Shown: positions 56,992-64,000 of the stretch, one piece after another
Numbering within the stretch: the stretch's first letter is position 1
Layout: each line of letters opens with the position of its first letter
DNA from: Ustilaginoidea virens
Lineage: Eukaryota; Ascomycota; Sordariomycetes; Hypocreales; Clavicipitaceae
Assembly: GCF_000687475.1 (NCBI RefSeq)
Contig: NC_057316.1
Location: 6,200,001-6,264,000, forward strand
Direction of reading: 5' to 3'
Length of the DNA: 64,000 nt
Notes under the pieces: model-generated
What the model was told of the DNA's origin: nothing
Seen by the model: only the letters and a program-made list of their open reading frames with translations
The model's database searches: none
Program-made: the position numbers and the translations under genes

Positions 56992-57686
56992 TATTGTAAT
57001 TCTAAAGGTCACTATAAAGCAAAGCCTTATTAGCTAGCTAGATAGTATAAGACTGTCTGCGACCTGTGACTTAATTTTAGTATAAATACTAGATTCTTCA
57101 ATAAGTCCTAAGACTATACAAGTGCTATAAAGCGAGGCAAGTATAAAGGCAAGGCAAATATAAGATAACTAGAATAACATAGGGAAGGTAGGAGTTAAGA
57201 GGCATATAGTATATTAACAGGTTCGATTATACTGCCCTTCTACTATTTAGAAAGAAGGGGGAAAGCTATCCTATATATACACAAAGGAGAGGTAGGCCTA
57301 GACATCCAGGGTAGCCAGTAAGAGAGCTCCCTATAATACTCGTCACTAACCCCGCTATATCCGACTAACCCCGCTATATCCAGCCACTCCAACCACCACG
57401 CTAGTGACTAACCACCATACTAGTAACTAGCCACCACGCTAGTGATTAACCACCACACTAATAGACTAGCCATCACGCTAATAGGCCGCCACCACGCTAG
57501 TAGGCCACCACACTAATTTAGCAATACCACACCTTTTTTAACAAGGCCTACCTTACTTAGTATACAGTAATAATCTACTGAAAATCCTTAAGGTAAAAGA
57601 CAAAGGCCTAAGGTTAGTAAGACTACCATAAGTTTAAGAGACGGTATAAGGCTAGCAGCCTAGTAGGCTACTATAGGATTTTAACA
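56992..57686 (-). repeat. Copia-0 5' LTR (right)
   Basis: 695 bp; carries the 31-bp deletion and private variants shared with 4505-5199, plus additional C-to-T and G-to-A changes. Followed by the duplication ACTAT (57687-57691). Confidence 0.88.
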
Positions 57687-57691
57687 ACTAT

Positions 57692-58569
57692 AGACTTAAA
57701 GTATCTGCATATTATAATATAGCTAGAATTTAAGTTGCATTAATATTTAATTTAAAGAAATTTTTAGAGTATATACGTATAGGAATTAAAAATCAGCTAT
57801 AAGCTTAGGTCTTAGTATTTATTGTTGTAAAATGGTGATTTAGAATACTATTGGAAATATACTGGATACCGATAGTGGCATATAAGGCGTTGTAGAATAA
57901 AATAAAGAGCTGGTTAAAGATTTAAAGCGCATAAAAGGTTGACTAAAGCAAAGATATTAGGGAAATCTAATTCTAATTATTAATGATTATTCTAGCTAGA
58001 AAGAGGGAATTTTAGGCATATTTCTACTATCTTAAAAAAGTGGTTAAAAATAATGAAAAACCGCAGAAATAGTAAAAAACCTAACGAAAAGTCGGTCTGC
58101 TTAACCGTGCCTAATCTATGCCTAATATCCTACCTAATGCCTACCCAACCAAGCCCAATGGCTTATAGCGGTATACCGGATGCCCTATAACAGCCTGCCG
58201 TACGGGCCGGAAGCCCTATACCGGTCTGCCGTAAAGGCGCGGTATAGCGGGTAACTATATATAGAAGGCCGAAAGTGCGGTATTAGTAGGATTTGCCTAT
58301 TTAGTAATCCTGTAGAAATGCGCCGCCTATTATAGGCCCTATAGCCCACTGTGACCGGCCGCTATAGCCGGATATAGGTCGCTGTGCCGGTGCCGTGACC
58401 GGCGCTATAGTCCACTATAATCGGCGCTATGGCCTATTATAATCGGCGTTGTAGGGCGCTATGCCCTACTATAGCGCCTGGTATAGCCACCGCGATATCT
58501 TAACGCAGAGACATCATATAGTGGCGAGACTAGTACTAAAATATAGCTAAAAAGGCGCTGATTTTAACA
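57692..58569 (-). repeat. Copia-B LTR (part), with GGCGCTATA repeats
   Basis: Ends GATTTTAACA followed by a polypurine-tract complement, as in the other Copia elements, but the sequence is otherwise different. 58130-58500 holds imperfect inverted and direct repeats built on GGCGCTATA and CACTATAATCGGCGCTAT. Its left part was probably split off by Copia-0 and may lie just left of 4500. Confidence 0.6.
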
Positions 58570-59495
58570 CCCCCTCTGATTAGCAATATGGCTAATCCTA
58601 GCGTTTAGAATAAAAGAAAGAAGTCCTATAAAAAATAAGAAAAAAAAGTTAAGCTATAGGGATTGCAACCCTAATAGCTACCGAAATATAGGGAATTTCG
58701 GGCTTAGGAGTGGTTTAGTAAGTCTATCTGCAGGCATATCTATCGTAGGTAAATAAGATATTTTTACCAGGCCACTATAGGCCTTCTTACGTATATACTG
58801 GAATTTAAGTAAGGTATGCTTAGTGCGGGCATACTAATTTAGGTCATTTGCGTTAGAAATAGACCTTTAGTTATCGCAGTATAGTAGTATCGGGCGTTAA
58901 ATATCGACCTGGATTTCTTTAAATAAATTAGATATCTACTCTACTTCGCAAATCGCCTTAAGTATTACATTAGACTCGGCTTTAAGCGTTAATAAAACCA
59001 TAGTTGAAGACCATTTTAACCTCTAGCTAATAGGCCTACTATTTAAAGTAGTAAGATAACCACTAGTAGACTTCAAAGTCAGCTAGCACCTAGCAAAATC
59101 GCTATTAGAAAATGCAGCTAATACTATAGTAGCTTTAGCGGCTCGGTAATAGTAACAAATGGCTGTATTTGCTGTACTAGCTAAGTAGCGGAAAGTGCCC
59201 TTAGCAGCATTAAGCTATATAGTAGAAGCCTATTGCATATATCGTGATAGGTATTGCGTTAGAAAGGTAAGGTTAGGTCTTAACATTATTATTAACCATA
59301 TCGATATCCCTACTAGCTACTGGAATAAGTATTGATTACTAGTATCTAGCGGCGTATCGTCAGCCTTAGTAAGTATACCGGGCTATAGTAGGATTAGATG
59401 CGGTTATACGTTCTTAAGGTTGAATTTCTTAAGGACTTCCGTAATAAATTGCGATTAATATAGCTATAATAGGCCCTTTTCTAATTCTTTAAGGA
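58570..59495 (-). pseudogene. Copia-B pol fragment (RNase H and end of RT)
   Basis: Minus-strand relative of the other Copia pol genes: the YCDN, LKAES and FSNSDFA counterparts can be followed at about 58870, 58970 and 59110, with many stops. More diverged from the other Copia copies than they are from each other, so a separate family. Truncated at about 59495 by LINE-2. Confidence 0.7.
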
Positions 59496-62400
59496 AGGCA
59501 AAAAACTTTCGCAATTTCGCCCGCACCTAGGTAGCGGCACGGAACCGCCTCTAAAATCAATTCTGATATTTCTAATCGCTTTTTCTCGTCTATTTACCCC
59601 TCTTACCTATAGCGCATCGCGTCTAAGGAGTAGGCGCAGCAGGCGCGGATGAAGTAATAGATATCGACATAGGGAATAGGGGCGGCATGGCATATAGCCG
59701 CTATAACCCTAATACCACAATCGCGAATAGCATGCAGCGCAACTAGACTAAGACCGAACCTGCCTAGAGGCGGAAGCGATTAGTAGCCAATATTATCATA
59801 GATTTTATAAAAGAGCTTTAGGACTATATTCCCCTAGCGGTACTAGGAAGAGTGCGAGAGGCTATAAACTTTATAATAGAGATTGCCCGGTAAAAGGCCG
59901 ACCTGGGCAATATCTGCACCCCTATTGGAACCCTCATATAGACGATCGAGACCGCAGTTAATAAGGCTATACAGAATCTCCTAAAACCTGCTATAGCCCC
60001 TACTACGTGGGTATCTATTGCCGTACGAGGGCTCGCAGCCGCTATACTACCCTAATGTAGCCTAACTCCCCTTGCGGTACCCCCTTATATCTACCGCAAA
60101 GTCTTTATTAAAGGAAACACTATAAGCGAAATCCTCTAAAACTACACCCTAATCGAAATCGTTAATACAGTCAATAGGGCTACCGCCGAGGGAGTAGCAA
60201 TCGCGGCCTATAGGCTCTATAGTAGTAATACGATCGTTACCTTTAAAGAAGAAAAAGCGAAGTATACTATAGATACGACCTAGGTATGCCCCACCTTCGG
60301 CTAGGAGGTAGAACCCAATCGACGTTTATTTAGTATTATCGTTAAAAGCTTCCCGACCTATTATATTGCGAATACCGTAATAGAAGATATCCGGTCGAAT
60401 CTTACTAAAGCTAATAGAGAGGGCTTTACTAGGGTCTCCCCTTACTGCCCTAGGGGGACCGTAACGCAGGCGCCCTTAATTATAGGGGTAGACTCTATTA
60501 ATCTTGCAAATAAGCTTTATAAAGCCGGCATTATATACTAAGTAGAGATATTTAAAGCCGAACTATATAATAATGCTATATACCCTCGCTAGTGCTATAA
60601 TTGCTTTAAATTCGGTTATATCGCTGCATATTACATAGCGGTAGCTCGCTACGGCTAATACGGCTCCAAACGCCACCCAGATAGCGATTAAAGCTGCCTA
60701 GCTACCATATAGAACTAATGCGAATCCTACTTTAATTATTACGGATTACACCCGGCGTAGTCCCGCCTTTATAAAGTAGCGAACGAATAATAGGAAAAAG
60801 CTAGAAATTCCTATAGCGATAGACCGAGGCTTTTCGCCTCGTATATAGTATTAGATACTAATGCTATCCTAATTGCAGACCGGGGCCGCTGCTATATAGC
60901 TAGTGGATCTCCTTTACGCGAGCCCTCCTCTTAGAAATAAGGCCGACCGGTCGGAAGCATTAATAAGACCCCCCGCATTAGGGCCGATAGTAGTATTACT
61001 ACCTTCCTCCGAGCCGCCCCTACATAAAACCATAGTACGACCGCGCCTACCCTAGATGCCCAACCTATAGCCACCTCTATTATGCCGCTGCTATTAACCC
61101 CCTTATAATTATCTATATAATAATAGTCCTCTACTAGAATATATAGAAGAAAACCACCCTTATAAGATTGGCACTCTATTACTAGCGCGAGCCTAACGTT
61201 ATAGCGATCTAAGAACCTACTGTGCCTAGATAGACCCCACTAAGCCCCAGCCTTAGAAGATATATATTAGCAGTATATAGCGGGAAAATAGCGATATATA
61301 TCTATAAGTAGTACGGGCCCGGCATATAGACTAGCAATAAAGGAACCGATTGGTATAAGATTTCCCTACTATATACCGATATCTACTCTATCTACTCCCC
61401 GGGCTATAAGCTAAACTAAATAACCCCCTTTACTGCGCTTATTAAGCTCCTACCCTACTCCTATAATACCTTTATTAGGGACTTTAATATATACCACCCT
61501 CTCTAGGACAGCTTAGACCGGACCTTACCTAGTATTAATACTCTCTTTAAATTTATAATATAGTAGCGGCTTAGGCTAGTTACTCCTCGCAGCGAGGTAA
61601 TAAGGAGGGCCCTAGGAAAGAAAAGTAGTACTATCGATTATATATAGGTTATACCGGATATTATAGTTAAATACCTTAGAAATGTTGACCTTATTAGGTC
61701 TAACTATATCCCCTAGCTTATATATATTGAGACTGATAATTATTGCATAAAAGCCCCCCCCTTAAAGAATGGCTAGAAGTCCCTCGACCGATACCTCGCC
61801 TAAACTAAAGCAAAAAACCGATTTACTACCTACTATACTAAGGCCCCGTTCTACTTTTTTGCTAAGATAGATATATACACTAAATGGCTTACCGGCTAAC
61901 TCTAGAGTATCGCCGATATAGCGGCACTAAAGAGGGCACCTAAAGCTCCTAGTGCGGAACCCTGGTGGAACTCCTGCGCTAAGATGGCCTAAATAGCAGT
62001 AAAAAAGGCCTACTGAAAATAGGCAGTATACTATACCCCGGAGAACCTTAGCGCCGCTTAAGAAGCGGGAGCGACCTAATCCTATATTATCTAGGAGGAA
62101 TAGCGCTAGTTATAGCAAAAGGCCCTTAATAAAGCAACTATATAGAATGCCGACCTATAGTTTCTAGAGAAATAGGCCTGCCTATATAGTGGCCTCCCGC
62201 CTAAATTAAAAGAGATCCCCCCGCTAGAATAAAGCGGTCCAGGCCTAAAGGCAATAATACACGAAGAAAAGGCATAAGTACTCGCCTAATAGTTCTTCCT
62301 TACCTCCTAGGCTACTTATAATAATATCCCCGACCCGATATTCCCTTAGCTTACTACTACTATATTCCCCTCTATAGACTCCTTTATATATGAAAAGGTA

Positions 62401-64000
62401 TGCACCACATTACGCAATATGGCAGGCTGGAAAGCACTAGGCCCTAACGGGCTCCCAGTAGGATTCCTTAAAGTATATAGCCCTCCACTCGTTTAAACCC
62501 TAATATACCTCCTTAATGAAATATGCCGTATTAGGTACTACCCGGCCTAGTTCTAAGAGGCTAGAGTAATAATATTATAGAAGCCTAGGAAAAGGCCTAA
62601 AGAATATTTAAAGGCAAGAGGATAAAGACTAATATTATTACTTAACCTAGTAGGGAAGGTTATAGAAGCTATAATCGCAAGGCGGCTTACCGCCGCCCTT
62701 AAGGAGGGCAACCTTCTTCCGGATCTTTAAATAGGTAATAGGGTAAACCAGTCAACTAATATAGCACTAAGCATACTAGTAGAGATTATTCGTACGATCT
62801 AGTATTATAGTAGAATCGCCTCGCTCCTTCAATTAGATATATTAGTAGTATTCAATATAGTTAACTACACCCGCCTTATCCACCTACTCCTTAATAAAGG
62901 GCTCCTATTATGGCTCGCAGCGTAGGTATGCAGCTTTACCGATTCGCAAACGGTATAGATCTACTTCGAGGGATAGCTTATAGAGAAATTGCCGATTACT
63001 ACTAGGGTACTATAAGGGTCCCCCCTCTTCTTTATCCTCTTCTTTATTTATATTATACCACTCTACGAGAGGCTATAAAAGGTAGCCTTAATTATTATAT
63101 TAGGCTTCGCCGACGATATAAATATTATAGCCTATAGGAGAGATATAGGGGAGATAAGGGTGCTATTCAAGAAAGCATAGCTTATCTGCGATAGCTAGTC
63201 TAAGTAAGCCGGACTTAACTTTAACCCTAGTAAAAGCGAGCTTATCTATTTCACCTACGTATATAAGGTAGATAAGACTATAGTATAGTTTAAGACCATA
63301 ATAATCTAGCTAAAGTAGTATATTAGATTCTTAGGAGTCGAAATCTACCGTAAGCTAAAATAGAGGGAATACCGTATTAAGATCGCAAAAAAACTTAAGC
63401 GGTAGCGACTCGCGCTTATAGTGATAGCGGCCTTAATTTAGGGCTATTAATACCGGGAAGCACGCCTAGTCTATATGCAGGTTATCCGGACCTCTATTGC
63501 CTTTAGCGCGGGGGTATGGTATATCCCTACCGCCCCCAAAGGGGTAGCGAAAGGTATTGCAAAATCTTTAGCTATAGAATAGTCAGCCTGCCTCCGTATA
63601 GTTACCAGGGCCTTTAAGGCTATACTGCTAAATATCCTTAAGATTGAGGCGGCTACGCCCCTAATTGACCTCTATTTTAATTATATCTACTAGTAATTCC
63701 TTAATAGAATAGATAAGATGGGCATAACCGATAGGATTAACCGTACATTAGTAGTAGTAGTGGTAATACTCTAATGCCGATAAAGGAAGGGTTACTAAAG
63801 ACCCTTAGCCTATATATTATTCCCTAATCCCGACTTTAGCTAGCTCCCGGCCGAAGAGCGATTAGTAAAAGATTAGCACGATTAATAATAGAGTAATTAG
63901 GCAATAATAAAGGCGAGATGCCCCTAGCGTAAGACTTTAGCGGCCAAGAGGGCACTAGACTTTTAATCTATAGCGAAAATAACCCGACTATATAAAGGTC
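59496..64000 (+). mobile_element. LINE-2: Tad1-like non-LTR retrotransposon (runs off window)
   Basis: Plus-strand copy of the LINE-1 family; 5' homology begins at about 59501. ORF1 (about 59510-60900) ends with a zinc-knuckle region CYNCFKFGYIAAYYI (about 60593), whose histidine and last cysteine are changed. Next comes an endonuclease-like region (about 60950-61750), then reverse transcriptase with WKALGPNGLPVGFLK (about 62430), KPRKRPKEY (about 62583) and an intact box GFADDINIIAY (about 63100-63130), then the conserved tail VYMQVIRTSIAFSAGVWY (about 63470). Frame broken by TAG/TAA throughout. It is less CA/TG-depleted than LINE-1, so its RIP history is milder. Confidence 0.82.

Larger units (their letters stand above)
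4505..57686 (-). mobile_element. Copia-0: founder Copia insertion holding the whole nest
   Basis: Minus-strand Ty1/Copia element. Its 3' LTR is 4505-5199 and its 5' LTR 56992-57686, both 695 bp. Both lack the same 31-bp block (GAAGGTTAG to GGCATTAGG) present in every other LTR of the family here, and share private variants. The flanks repeat ACTAT (4500-4504, 57687-57691), the 5-bp duplication expected of Copia integrase. Own internal sequence survives only as 5200-5502 (end of RNase H) and 55934-56991 (Gag start and leader); the rest is nested guests or was lost. This reading rests on the matching duplication and the matching LTR subtype; an accidental match of both is unlikely. Confidence 0.82.

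Noticed and set aside
1..64000. Organellar or bacterial origin because of AT-rich, TAG-rich sequence
   Set aside because: A spliced POM152 gene, LTR and LINE elements and RIP-type mutation show a fungal nuclear chromosome.

Overview
The window reads as a filamentous ascomycete (Pezizomycotina) chromosome. One host gene with short GT-AG introns lies at the left edge: POM152, a nuclear-pore membrane nucleoporin. It is followed by about 60 kb of nested retrotransposons. These carry the marks of repeat-induced point mutation (RIP): reading frames broken almost only by TAA/TAG where related copies keep CAA/CAG, paired C-to-T and G-to-A differences, and long stretches with hardly any CA or TG. No rRNA gene, CRISPR array or second host gene was found. 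A genus cannot be named from sequence alone.

Layout. 91-4041 (-): POM152, three exons, not visibly RIP-damaged. 4042-4499: promoter side, then AT-rich flank. 4505-57686 (-): one Copia insertion (Copia-0) whose two LTRs share a private 31-bp deletion and are bordered by the same 5-bp duplication, ACTAT (4500-4504 and 57687-57691). Everything between them was inserted into Copia-0 or into its guests. From the left the guests are: a Gypsy fragment (G1) split by Copia-1 (6190-11901, duplication AGGTC); a second Gypsy (G2), split by Copia-4 (12734-30949, duplication TAAGC) and by Copia-5 (31452-38062); G2 pol with a chromodomain; a third Gypsy fragment (G3, 44453-45872); Copia-6, split by a full-length Tad1-like LINE (46824-53440); and two LTRs at 53910 and 55194 around a recombination scar. 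Copia-4 itself holds Copia-2 (14241-21489, ATAGT), a GC-rich solo LTR (21830-22168, GGTTT), two miniature LTR elements (TRIMs: 23934-24501, TCTGT; 30172-30735, ACCAC) and an extra LTR. To the right of Copia-0 lie a second Copia family (57692-59495) and another LINE that runs off the window.

How the parts relate. Copia-1 and Copia-5 lack the Gag core and the integrase core at identical junctions, with the frame preserved, and their Gag gap is filled with copies of a repeat that normally sits in the protease-integrase linker. They look like a parasitic subfamily mobilised by full-length relatives such as Copia-2. The TRIMs share 21 of the first 24 LTR bases with the Gypsy family, which suggests the Gypsy machinery moved them. 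G2 carries about 1.8 kb of possible extra coding sequence between pol and its 3' LTR. No defence or metabolic system is visible; the new material is in the structure and history of the retroelement nest.
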